The position numbers were made by a program, and so were the translations under genes. A model generated the notes under the pieces. That model did not search any database. It was given only the letters and a program-made list of their open reading frames with translations, and was not told the origin of the DNA. Of a stretch of DNA of 64,000 nucleotides, positions 33,358 to 43,392 are shown piece by piece. Within the stretch, counting starts at the first letter, position 1. Every line of letters starts with the position of its first letter. The stretch is taken from NCBI GenBank assembly GCA_029261835.1, contig JAJDAO010000056.1, positions 124,001 to 188,000 on the forward strand. The letters run 5' to 3'. Source of the DNA: Deltaproteobacteria bacterium (GTDB lineage: Bacteria; Myxococcota_A; UBA9160; UBA4427).

Positions 33358-34623
33358 CTATGACCGGTATGCCTGGATCAGAATATCGGATGTCTCGGGT
33401 CGCATGACGCGTTCGTCCGGCCGCTGGCCGCCCTTCAGCTGTTCTCGCACCTTCGTGCCGCTGATCGCGAATGGCTTCTCGTCCGAGTGGCGATCGGTCA
33501 GGTCCACACGTCCCAGCGATTCGTAATAGGCCGCAAAGCCGATCTTGCACGGAGAGATGTGCAGCTCGCCCGGCAGCTCGTCGAACACATGATGAGCATC
33601 GAAATCACCCCAGATGGGGCTGCCGTCCTCGTAGGGCGCATCGGCGTGCTTGCGACCGATGACGATGTCGCTGAATCCGTAGTTCTGGCGGTAGATGCCG
33701 TGCATTACGGCCTCACTGGGTCCGCCGTAGAACATCTTGATATCGAGACCGATCAGCTCGAAGACCTCTGAGATGTCATAGCCGACCTTCTTCCATATCG
33801 ACTCGTCCTTGTCACCCTCGCCGAGAAGCTTCATGTCGTGGAGCGTTCGATAGCAACGCATTCGCACGACTGCGGGGACGTCGTCCCCCTTGAGTTCGCC
33901 CACCAGTGGGTTGAGTACTGCGCCGGCGAAGTACCCCTGACTGGTCAGCGCCTCTACACCCGCAACGAGAGCGTACTCGTGAGCGCGGTGCAGCGGATTT
34001 CGGGTTTGGAACGCAAGCGCTCTCTCCCACTGCCTGTCCCGAATCAGGGCGCGAACCAGACTGGGTGAGAGCATGTACTCCCCGTATTCGGGATTGACCG
34101 GTTGGGGAAGAGCCCGAATCGTGCCGCCCAGCAACTTGTTACGCGGATCACTCTCGACCATGCGGCCACCCGGGTGATCGAAGCGCTCGGTGCGGTAGAC
34201 CGCGCTCAGGTACTTCGCCTTGTCCCGCTCGAAGATCTCGAGATCATCGACGATCGCCACGACTTCACCCGTCTCGCTGTGTACGGACACCGAGTCGCCA
34301 GTGGATAGGGCTGCGGCCTCCTCATCGGTCACAGGCAAAGCGAGCGGAATCGTCCAGGCGTAGCGCTTGCCGCCGGATATCACTACAGCCTCGTTCAGCG
34401 CGAGATTGTATGCCTCCTCCTTCATCGGCCCTTCGAGAGGCGAGAGGGCCCCATCGGAGAGTCGATACACTGTCGAGAGGTCGGCATTGGTCACGAGAAT
34501 GGAGGAGAGCGCGCTCGCCTCCTCGAGGAAGGCCACTCGCTGGTTGAGGGGAACGATCCGATTTACGGGCTCGACGAGACCGCCATGGACCGGAACCAGA
34601 TCTCGCCGCTCTTGCTTCATCAT
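33358..34623 (-). CDS. sat: Sulfate adenylyltransferase (ATP sulfurylase)
   Basis: Makes adenosine 5'-phosphosulfate from ATP and sulfate, or runs in reverse. The protein (421 residues) has an N-terminal PUA-like domain, then the ATP-site motif QTRNPLHRAHE and VLNPLVGELKGDDVP. The second motif reads FYGGPSEAVMHGIYRQNYGF, then SDIVIGRKHADAP, where many assimilatory enzymes have AGPREA and GRDHAG. My recollection is that the GRKHAD form occurs in sulfate-reducer-type Sat; this should be checked. No aprAB or dsr genes are here. The start is ATG 34623 (ATGATG). It belongs to a minus-strand run with ald downstream. Confidence 0.94.
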   Translation of the reverse strand: MMKQERRDLVPVHGGLVEPVNRIVPLNQRVAFLEEASALSSILVTNADLSTVYRLSDGALSPLEGPMKEEAYNLALNEAVVISGGKRYAWTIPLALPVTDEEAAALSTGDSVSVHSETGEVVAIVDDLEIFERDKAKYLSAVYRTERFDHPGGRMVESDPRNKLLGGTIRALPQPVNPEYGEYMLSPSLVRALIRDRQWERALAFQTRNPLHRAHEYALVAGVEALTSQGYFAGAVLNPLVGELKGDDVPAVVRMRCYRTLHDMKLLGEGDKDESIWKKVGYDISEVFELIGLDIKMFYGGPSEAVMHGIYRQNYGFSDIVIGRKHADAPYEDGSPIWGDFDAHHVFDELPGELHISPCKIGFAAYYESLGRVDLTDRHSDEKPFAISGTKVREQLKGGQRPDERVMRPETSDILIQAYRS

Positions 34624-34709
34624 TGAAGTTGCCTCTCCTTACCTTCGCTGGGGCTTGCCTCGAGGCCGACCTGATTGCCGGACCTCAGCCTTGTGTACGG
34701 AGTTCCTTG

Positions 34710-35771
34710 CTACCAGACGGGGAAGGAAACGGCCCCGTCGTTGAGCAGAATGCGATTTCCGCTGCCGTCCATACGCCGCACATAGAGACGGCCTATTCCG
34801 CCTTCTTCGGAGACATAAACGATGTGGCCGCCGTCGGGAGAAACAGCCGGTGTGTGCTCATCATAGACGCCTCCGCCCAGACTCGATCGAGCGAAGCCGT
34901 TGGAGCGCATCCGCTGCAGCCTCCAACCATTGGCGGTCTCGCTCGTAAACACCACCCACTCACCGTCTGGGGAGAAGACGGCTCCCCGTCCGCGCGCCAG
35001 GACGCGCCGCTCGCCATCGACAACTGGCGGACGTACGACCACGGCGGAAGTATCGCGCTGCGACTCGAGCTTTCGCTCTCTGTTGTCCGCTTCCGTGTAG
35101 AGCAGCAGGTCGCCCCTGGGCGACCAGCGCACGCCAGAGGCATAGACGCCCTCCAGAATCGGACTCGGCGCACCGCCCCCCGGCGCTGTGATCAGCAGCC
35201 CGGCGAAGGCCCGCTTGTCCTTCAACTCGATCCAGCTGATCACAAGTCTCTCATCCGGCGCGTAGTCACCCTCGAGGTGAAGCGCCGGGCCGTGCGTCAA
35301 CTTGCGAACCTCGCTGCGATCTCGGTCGTACTCGTAGAGCTGGCTCCTTCCCGCATCGAGGTGCCCGCTGGCGAAGAGCAGTCGTCTGTGGTCACGCGAC
35401 CACGCCAGAGGCCGCGCGTTGGGCGGTGCAACCGCGAGGGGCGTGAGCTCCAAGGTGCGCGGATTCAGCAACGCGACGTGCCCCGGAAACGCCGAGAAGC
35501 CCGGCTCTGCCCGGATCGACTGACCCGCGCTGAGGAAATCCGACACACCCTCGAGCCGGGCCACCCCACGTCGAACCGGGCCGCGATCGTCCTGCTCCAT
35601 ACGCGCGAGAATCTCGGCACGCCGCCGCGCATCGGTGTTGTCCCAGTACAGCAGGGCGATCGGCTCTTCTGACAGCTCCTCGGGCGGTACGCCCAAGGTC
35701 GCGCAGCCGAAAGCGGCAAGCCCGACCGCCAGTGCCAGACACAGGCGCCGCCGTGCGAGATCGCGCCTCAC
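34710..35771 (-). CDS. TolB-like beta-propeller (PD40/WD40-like) lipoprotein
   Basis: A 353-residue envelope protein. An N-terminal signal (LCLALAVGLAAFGC) ends in a lipobox-like AFGC. The rest consists of PD40-type repeats such as AWSRDHRRLLFASG, VRWSPRGDLLLYTEA, AVFSPDGEWVVFTSE and AVSPDGGHIVYVSEEGGIGR, as in TolB and the N-terminal propellers of prolyl oligopeptidases. No catalytic domain follows, so it probably binds a partner. There are 86 nt between it and sat, and its start overlaps the stop of the JAMM gene (35768-35771). Confidence 0.8.
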   Translation of the reverse strand: MRRDLARRRLCLALAVGLAAFGCATLGVPPEELSEEPIALLYWDNTDARRRAEILARMEQDDRGPVRRGVARLEGVSDFLSAGQSIRAEPGFSAFPGHVALLNPRTLELTPLAVAPPNARPLAWSRDHRRLLFASGHLDAGRSQLYEYDRDRSEVRKLTHGPALHLEGDYAPDERLVISWIELKDKRAFAGLLITAPGGGAPSPILEGVYASGVRWSPRGDLLLYTEADNRERKLESQRDTSAVVVRPPVVDGERRVLARGRGAVFSPDGEWVVFTSETANGWRLQRMRSNGFARSSLGGGVYDEHTPAVSPDGGHIVYVSEEGGIGRLYVRRMDGSGNRILLNDGAVSFPVW

Positions 35772-36283
35772 CGCTCGACCACCCGCAACAGCCGACCACC
35801 GCTGGCGTCGATCGCGTCGCCATCGGCGTTTACCTCGAAGATGGCGGCCGCCTCCACCTTCCCTCCCAGCACGGAGAGCACGATTTGCGCTGCGGCCGGG
35901 AACGGAAAGAGTGGGTGCTCAGCATGAATCAGGTCTTCCCGCGAGAGATACGCACCTGCGCCAACGTGAGAGTGGTAGACCGCGGTGATCACCTCACCCC
36001 TGGCCTCGGCCTCCTTCTGAGCTCGCAGGTACTCGACCTCCGACATGTAGTAGGCGTGCTGCGCATCCCGGGGAAAGCGGATCCCGTCGCTCAGGTGCAT
36101 CTTCGTCATGATGTTCGTGATCCGCTGGACACGTCTAAAACGCTCCTCGACTACACCCATGATCAGGCCACAGCATTCTTCGGGTACGACATCCAGCGCG
36201 TGGCTGCAGAGTTCGTGCAGCACCCGCCCGGAAATCGCTGCCGGCGGTAGACTCCGATTCAGCTCGATGCGCTCTCGCACCAT
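35768..36283 (-). CDS. JAMM/Mov34-family metallopeptidase (Mec-like)
   Basis: A 171-residue zinc peptidase. The JAMM motif is complete: the upstream Glu in VPEECCGLIMG, then HSHVGAGAYLSREDL, giving H-S-H-x7-S-x2-D. Bacterial members release small ubiquitin-like sulfur carriers; Mec, for example, frees cysteine from CysO-cysteine. The nearby ATP sulfurylase and Rrf2 regulator fit a role in sulfur assimilation, although no CysO/MoaD-like carrier gene is visible here. The start is ATG 36283; upstream in-frame residues are Arg/Pro-rich and have no domain. Cytoplasmic. Confidence 0.87.
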   Translation of the reverse strand: MVRERIELNRSLPPAAISGRVLHELCSHALDVVPEECCGLIMGVVEERFRRVQRITNIMTKMHLSDGIRFPRDAQHAYYMSEVEYLRAQKEAEARGEVITAVYHSHVGAGAYLSREDLIHAEHPLFPFPAAAQIVLSVLGGKVEAAAIFEVNADGDAIDASGGRLLRVVER

Positions 36284-36512
36284 CTCACCCGCTCGCACCG
36301 AACTCCGGCGGGACGACGGCCGGGTGTCGTCGCTGCCCGTGAGTCCTCGACCTCGCTCAGCCCGGCCACCCCGTCGTGCGGACCCACACGCGTGAGTATC
36401 CTGGAGACGTGGGAACCCTGGGGGAGCCGGGGGCGGCATTCTACGTGAGAAGTCACCTTCTCGCGAGTCTTCGTTCCGCCGGCGTCGGGATTCGCACCAG
36501 CCACCGCAGCAC

Positions 36513-36989
36513 TCAGATCTCGTAGGTGTGCGCTACCAGATTGGCGCGCCGGATCCCGCGCTGGGCTGCCTCCCGGCAGAGATCCTCGACCGTCCGGTCC
36601 TCCAGAACCTCGGCGAAGCACTGCGCGAGCTCCGGCCACAGAAAATCCGGGCTGCTGGCCACGCCGCCCGCAGCTCCGGACCGGCCTGACGGCCGGCCCG
36701 CGCCCGCTTGCGGCGCCCGTGTTCCTCCCACTGGGCCCTCCACCGCTTCGACGATGTCGAGTAGGCTGATGTCGCTGGGCGCGCGCGACAGCGTATATCC
36801 GCCTCCCGGGCCTCGCTTCCCGCTCACCAGCTTGGCCCGTCGCAGCCGCTGGAAGATCTGCTCCAGGTAGCGTGTGGGAATCTCCTGCCGCTCCCCGACC
36901 ATCCGAACCTGCACGGGCTCGCCCTGGCCGTTGTACGCCAGATCGAAAACACCGCAGATCGCATAGTGAATCTGCAACGAAAAACGCAT
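36513..36989 (-). CDS. Rrf2-family transcriptional regulator (CymR-like, no Fe-S cysteines)
   Basis: A 158-residue winged-helix repressor. The N-terminus (MRFSLQIHYAICGVFDLAYN), the recognition region EIPTRYLEQIFQRLRRAKLV and the wing KRGPGGGYTLSRAPSDISLL, then DIVEAVEG, are classic Rrf2. The three cysteines used by IscR and NsrR to hold an Fe-S cluster are missing, as in CymR, the cysteine-metabolism repressor. It lies just upstream of the JAMM/sat run on the same strand, so it may control sulfur genes. The start is ATG 36989. An Ala/Gly-rich insert replaces the cluster loop. Confidence 0.87.
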   Translation of the reverse strand: MRFSLQIHYAICGVFDLAYNGQGEPVQVRMVGERQEIPTRYLEQIFQRLRRAKLVSGKRGPGGGYTLSRAPSDISLLDIVEAVEGPVGGTRAPQAGAGRPSGRSGAAGGVASSPDFLWPELAQCFAEVLEDRTVEDLCREAAQRGIRRANLVAHTYEI

Positions 36990-37110
36990 GATCCAGTCAA
37001 GAATGCACAAAAGACCGACGGTGTGCCAGCCAGGCCGGACATCTCAGCTCATCGGCGGTAGCCTCCCACCCAGCGTGCGGCAGCCGTTGTCGCAGAAGCC
37101 GACCGAGCCG

Positions 37111-37500
37111 ATGAGCCCGAAGCAGACCCACCCCGCCCGCATCCAGTCGTTGCTTCGCCATGCGCACCGCGGGACGCTCGGACTCCTGGCAATCTGCGCG
37201 GTCGGCATTGCGGCGCGGGGTCTCGAGGGTCCCGAGCCGCCGCCCGATCAACTGATCGGAACTGTCGCGGTCGGTCTGGCTCTGAGTTCGATCCTGGCGA
37301 GACGCCTGGGCACGTCACCCGTCGTGAGCGGGAGAACGGCAGCGCTCGCAACGCTGTCGTCGCTCGCACTGGCCGGGGCGCTTGGCCCGCTCGGTGTCCA
37401 CGTCGCCTGGAATCTCGCCGCCCCCGAGACCGCGCTCCTCTTCGTGCTGGCCGGCACCCTGTTCTCTCTGCGCCGGCCGGCGGCGGGAAGGGCTGGCTAG
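37111..37500 (+). CDS. Small membrane protein, unknown function
   Basis: A 129-residue protein with about three or four hydrophobic segments (near 23-38, 50-63, 74-94 and 101-120) and a basic N-terminus. I recognise no family. The start is ATG 37111; there is no strong Shine-Dalgarno. It is divergent from the Rrf2 gene and ends 6 nt before the ABC-F gene, so the two are probably co-transcribed. Confidence 0.55.
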   Translation: MSPKQTHPARIQSLLRHAHRGTLGLLAICAVGIAARGLEGPEPPPDQLIGTVAVGLALSSILARRLGTSPVVSGRTAALATLSSLALAGALGPLGVHVAWNLAAPETALLFVLAGTLFSLRRPAAGRAG

Positions 37501-37506
37501 CCGGAA

Positions 37507-39468
<1,962 letters not shown>

Positions 39469-39503
39469 CGATCTGGGGAGCGCGTCTTAGTCTCCCGCGC
39501 GTC

Positions 39504-39590
39504 GCCCGGGTGGCGGAATTGGTAGACGCGCCAGGTTCAGGACCTGGTGTTCGCAAGGACGTGCTGGTTCGACTCCAGTCCCGGGCACCA
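39504..39590 (+). tRNA. tRNA-Leu (anticodon CAG)
   Basis: A complete 87-nt cloverleaf. Acceptor GCCCGGG (39504-39510) pairs with CCCGGGC (39580-39586), followed by A and an encoded CCA (39588-39590). The anticodon stem is CCAGG/CCTGG around TTCAGGA, giving anticodon CAG at 39538-39540. The long variable arm (TGTTCGCAAGGACGT) is that of a class II leucine tRNA, and the T-loop is GGTTCGACTCC. It lies between the ABC-F gene and lon. Confidence 0.97.
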
Positions 39591-39653
39591 TCGCACATCC
39601 CCCTTTCGCCCTGCTTCGCAGCAACCGCGCGATGCCGCCGACGCGCTGATCGC

Positions 39654-39691
39654 CTGACGGCGCTTGACCTGACCGTCAGCGCGCTTAATCT
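39654..39691 (+). promoter_or_regulatory. Probable lon promoter with overlapping inverted repeat
   Basis: TTGACC (39664-39669) and TAATCT (39686-39691) with a 16-nt spacer form a sigma-70-type promoter about 50 nt before the lon GTG. The inverted repeat CTGACGG (39654-39660) / CCGTCAG (39673-39679) straddles the -35 box and could be a repressor operator. It could instead form a hairpin that ends the tRNA transcript. Confidence 0.45.
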
Positions 39692-39738
39692 TGCTTGCCC
39701 CGGAGGGGACCGTCCAACCATCAACCGGAGAGACCGCC

Positions 39739-42144
39739 GTGTCACACGAGTACGATTCCGATCAGGAGAAGCGGCTGATTCGCGATCCATCGGGTGAGCA
39801 AGTCGAGGTCCCGACGATCCTTTCGGTGCTGCCGGTACGAGACGTCGTCGTCTACCCGGGCGTGACCGTGCCCCTCTCCATCGGCCGCCGCAAGTCACTC
39901 GCCGCACTCGACGAGGCGGGTCAGGGCGGCTTCATGGCCGTGGTCACACAGCGGGATCCCGCCACCGAGGAGCCGACTCTGGACGACCTCTTCGAGGTCG
40001 CCACCCTCGTTCGCGTCATGCGCATTGTCGACGCGCGGCGCGAAGGCAAGCAGGCGTTGGTCGTGGGCGTGGCGCGGGCCCGAGTCCGAGAGCTGTTGAC
40101 CACCGAACCCGCAATACGCGTGCGCGTCGAGCCAATCGAGGAAACCGCGCTGGATTCGACTTCCGACGAGGCAACGTGGCGCCGCGTCGTGCTACTGGCA
40201 CAGCGCGTGATCGACCTGCGCGACGACTACCCCGAGGAGTGGAAGGCGTTCATCGCGGGTATCCCGACGGCCGGTATGCTGGCTGACCTGCTCGCCTCCA
40301 ACCTCACTCTGCCTCTGGAAGACAACATCACTTTGCTGCGGGAGCCACGCGCCGGCGAACGGCTCCGGGTGATCGAACGCCATCTGGATCGCGAGGTCAC
40401 TATCGCCGAGACGCAGCAGGTCTTGCGCACTGAGGCAGAGTCGGAGGGCATGGATAAGAAGCGTCGGGAGCGGATGCTTCGCTCCCGAATGCGCGAAATC
40501 CAGACAGAGATCGGCGAGGGGGACGCGGGACTGAGGGAAGTAGATGAGCTTCGAGAGAAGCTCGAAGCCGCTGAGCTACCCGACGAGGCACGCGCTCAGG
40601 CCGAACGAGAGCTCAAGCGACTGTCCGCGCTGCCTCAGCACGCACCGGATCGCCACTTGATCCGCACCTACCTGGAGTGGATGGTCGATCTGCCCTGGAG
40701 TACGCAAACCGAGGACGACCTGGATCTCGGACACGCCAAGCAGATCCTCGACGAGGACCATCACGGTCTCGGCAAGGTGAAGGACCGAATCCTGGAGTTT
40801 CTGGCTGTGCGCAAGCTCGCTCCTGACGCCAAGGCGCCCATTCTCTGTTTTGTCGGCCCTCCAGGCGTGGGCAAGACGTCGTTGGGTCGATCCATCGCTC
40901 GCTGCATTGGACGAAAGTTTGCACGCGCCTCGCTGGGAGGTGTGCGCGACGAAGCGGAAATCCGAGGACATCGGCGAACCTATGTCGGTGCCATGCCGGG
41001 TCGTATCCTGCAGAGCCTGAAGCGGGCCGGCTCGCGCAATCCGATCTTCCTGCTGGATGAAGTCGACAAGCTGGGCTCCGACTTCCGCGGAGATCCCTCG
41101 TCGGCTCTGCTAGAAGTCCTCGATCCCGAGCAGAATCACAACTTCAGCGATCACTACATCGAGTGTCCCTTCGACCTCTCCCAGGTTCTCTTCATCGCGA
41201 CGGCCAATACGCTGGCCACGGTCCCGCCTGCACTGCTCGACCGCATGGAGGTGATCGAGCTGCCGGGCTACACCGAGAAGGAGAAGCTGGTGATTGCCGC
41301 GCGGCACCTCGTGCCCCGACAGCTCGATGCACACGGCCTCACGGCTACTCGCGTTGAGCTGCGCGAGGAGGCGCTGGCAAAGATCATCACGGAGTACACA
41401 CGAGAGGCGGGCGTGCGAAACCTGGAGCGGTACATCGCCACCCTGATGCGCAAGAGCGCCTGCCGAGTAGCCGAAATGGGAGCGGAGACGAAGACCGAGG
41501 TCGTGGTCGATCCCGATTTCGTCAGCAGCGCCCTGGGCTCGCCGCCCCATCTGCCCGAAAGCGCCGAACGAACCACGATGCCCGGTATCGCCGTCGGACT
41601 CGCCGTGACCGCGCATGGTGGCGACATCCTCTTTATCGAGGCCACCGCCATGCGGGGCGGCAAGGGGATCCGCCTGCGGCTCACGGGCCAGCTGGGCGAT
41701 GTGATGCGCGAGTCCGCCGAAGCGGCGCTCTCCTGGGTGCGGGGCCACGCCGAGGATCTCGGTTTGCCCAAAGAAGCCATGAAGCCCGGCGAGATCCACT
41801 TGCACGTACCCGCCGGCGCGGTCCCCAAGGACGGCCCCTCGGCGGGGATCGCCCTCGTGACCGCTCTGGTTTCGGCGCTCTCGAATCGCTGTGCCAAGGG
41901 CACCATCGCCATGACGGGCGAGATCTCACTGCGCGGGCGTATCCTGCCGGTCGGCGGAATCAAGGGCAAGCTCTTCGCGGCCTCGCGAGCGGGCATCGAG
42001 ACTGTGATCATGCCCCGTCGCAACGAGAAGGACCTCTTCGATGTTCCCGATGATGTCAAGCAGATGCTGGACATAAAGCTGGTGGATACCATCGATGAGG
42101 CACTCAGACTCACGCTGCCCCACGAGGACTCCTCCGCGAGTTAG
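39739..42144 (+). CDS. lon: ATP-dependent serine protease Lon (LonA type)
   Basis: An 801-residue cytoplasmic AAA+ protease for misfolded and regulatory proteins. The N-terminal substrate domain has LPVRDVVVYPGVTVPLSIGR. The AAA+ domain has Walker A GPPGVGKTSLG, then GGVRDEAEIRGHRRTYVGAM, Walker B IFLLDEVDKLGSDFRGDPSS and the sensor region. The protease domain has the catalytic Ser in PKDGPSAGIAL and the Lys in LPVGGIKGKLFAA. The start is GTG 39739 with GGAG 9 nt upstream. The Leu tRNA lies just upstream, and a possible sigma-70 promoter and operator precede it. Confidence 0.96.
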   Translation: MSHEYDSDQEKRLIRDPSGEQVEVPTILSVLPVRDVVVYPGVTVPLSIGRRKSLAALDEAGQGGFMAVVTQRDPATEEPTLDDLFEVATLVRVMRIVDARREGKQALVVGVARARVRELLTTEPAIRVRVEPIEETALDSTSDEATWRRVVLLAQRVIDLRDDYPEEWKAFIAGIPTAGMLADLLASNLTLPLEDNITLLREPRAGERLRVIERHLDREVTIAETQQVLRTEAESEGMDKKRRERMLRSRMREIQTEIGEGDAGLREVDELREKLEAAELPDEARAQAERELKRLSALPQHAPDRHLIRTYLEWMVDLPWSTQTEDDLDLGHAKQILDEDHHGLGKVKDRILEFLAVRKLAPDAKAPILCFVGPPGVGKTSLGRSIARCIGRKFARASLGGVRDEAEIRGHRRTYVGAMPGRILQSLKRAGSRNPIFLLDEVDKLGSDFRGDPSSALLEVLDPEQNHNFSDHYIECPFDLSQVLFIATANTLATVPPALLDRMEVIELPGYTEKEKLVIAARHLVPRQLDAHGLTATRVELREEALAKIITEYTREAGVRNLERYIATLMRKSACRVAEMGAETKTEVVVDPDFVSSALGSPPHLPESAERTTMPGIAVGLAVTAHGGDILFIEATAMRGGKGIRLRLTGQLGDVMRESAEAALSWVRGHAEDLGLPKEAMKPGEIHLHVPAGAVPKDGPSAGIALVTALVSALSNRCAKGTIAMTGEISLRGRILPVGGIKGKLFAASRAGIETVIMPRRNEKDLFDVPDDVKQMLDIKLVDTIDEALRLTLPHEDSSAS

Positions 42145-42192
42145 CACCGAGCGGGGCTCCGCTTCACTGCGACGGCCGCTATTCTCCCTGCC

Positions 42193-43338
42193 GTGCGAGT
42201 CGCGTTGGTCCACGATTGGCTCACGGGAATGCGCGGTGGAGAGCGGGTCCTCCACCAGCTCGCGCTCTGCAACCCTCAGGCCGACCTCTACACACTGATT
42301 CACGTGCCGGGTTCAACCTCGAGCGCGATCGACGGCCTACGTGTTCACACGTCTCCGCTCAACCGCATCCCTGGAGCTGCCCTTCACTATCGCAAGCTGC
42401 TCCCACTCTTTCCCTGGGCGATCGAACGCTTCCGACTCGACGACTACGATCTCGTCATCTCGGTCAGCCATGCAGTGGCAAAGAGCGTTCCCGTCGGCGC
42501 CAAGACAGTCCATCTCGACTACTGCCTCACCCCTATGCGCTACGTCTGGGACCAAGCGGACGCCTACCTCGGGCGCGGCCTGCGGCGTACCTGTGCCGCG
42601 CCACTGGTTCACTACCTGCGGCGTTTCGATGTCAGCCGGAGCACTCCGCATCACGTGACCCGATTCATCGCAATCTCACGCTGCGTGGCGGAGCGGATCC
42701 AGCGCCACTATGGGCGCCTCGCATCCGTCGTGCATCCGCCCGTCGAGATCGAAAGGATCCAGCCCAGCACGCGTGACCCTGAAGACTTCTACCTTCTCGT
42801 CGGCGGTTTCGTTGCATACAAGCGCGAGGATCTGGTACTCGAGGCTTTTCGCCGCCTCGGCCGGCGGCTCGTCGTGGTGGGTGATGGCCCAACGCGAAGA
42901 CGACTGCAGGCGGCGGCTCCCGCTAATGTCGAATTCACTGGACGCATCGCAGACGCGGATCTCGCCGATCTCTACGCACGCTGCCGCGCGCTGATCTACC
43001 CCCAGGAAGAGGACTTCGGTATCGCCGCAGTGGAGGCACAGGCCGCCGGCCGACCCGTAATCGCTTTCGCTCGCGGCGGCGCTCTGGATACCGTCCGGCC
43101 GCTCCTCCACATCAAGGGTGCTGAAGAGATCCACGATCTCGAGACGGCCGGGGCGACGGGGCTCTTCTTCGAACACCAGAGCCCGGAGGATCTGTGCGTT
43201 GCGGTTCTGGCGTTCGAAAAGAATGCGGAGCGATTCGACGCCAGACAAATCCGCGGCCATGCCGAACTCTTCTCGTGCTCCCGGTTTCGGATCGACTTTC
43301 AGCGCGAGGTCCAAAGCGCACTGGCAGAATCGGCCTGA
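42193..43338 (+). CDS. Glycosyltransferase family 4, polysaccharide synthesis
   Basis: A 381-residue GT-B enzyme. The N-terminus MRVALVHDWLTGMRGGERVL has the GGxE acceptor-side loop common in GT4 mannosyl- and galactosyltransferases of O-antigen and exopolysaccharide clusters. YCLTPMRYVWD, FIAISRCVAERI and VVHPPVEIERI follow. The donor domain has LLVGGFVAYKREDLVLEAFR and YPQEEDFGIAAVEAQAAGRP, with the EX7E pattern. The start is GTG 42193, 48 nt after lon. It begins the plus-strand polysaccharide run that ends at 46522. Confidence 0.9.
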   Translation: MRVALVHDWLTGMRGGERVLHQLALCNPQADLYTLIHVPGSTSSAIDGLRVHTSPLNRIPGAALHYRKLLPLFPWAIERFRLDDYDLVISVSHAVAKSVPVGAKTVHLDYCLTPMRYVWDQADAYLGRGLRRTCAAPLVHYLRRFDVSRSTPHHVTRFIAISRCVAERIQRHYGRLASVVHPPVEIERIQPSTRDPEDFYLLVGGFVAYKREDLVLEAFRRLGRRLVVVGDGPTRRRLQAAAPANVEFTGRIADADLADLYARCRALIYPQEEDFGIAAVEAQAAGRPVIAFARGGALDTVRPLLHIKGAEEIHDLETAGATGLFFEHQSPEDLCVAVLAFEKNAERFDARQIRGHAELFSCSRFRIDFQREVQSALAESA

Positions 43339-43392
43339 CACGCAACTCTTTCAGGACTTCGTCAACCGTTACCAGGGAGTGGGCCAAACCCG

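Noticed and set aside
36243..36253. GGCGGTAGACT, a match to the RfaH ops element GGCGGTAGNNT
   Set aside because: It lies inside the coding region of a minus-strand gene in antisense, not in a polysaccharide operon leader. A 9-base motif is expected about once by chance in this length.
37054..37064. GGCGGTAGCCT, a second ops-like match upstream of a small membrane gene
   Set aside because: The downstream genes (small membrane protein, ABC-F) are not RfaH-type targets, RfaH is mainly gammaproteobacterial, and the match is within chance expectation.
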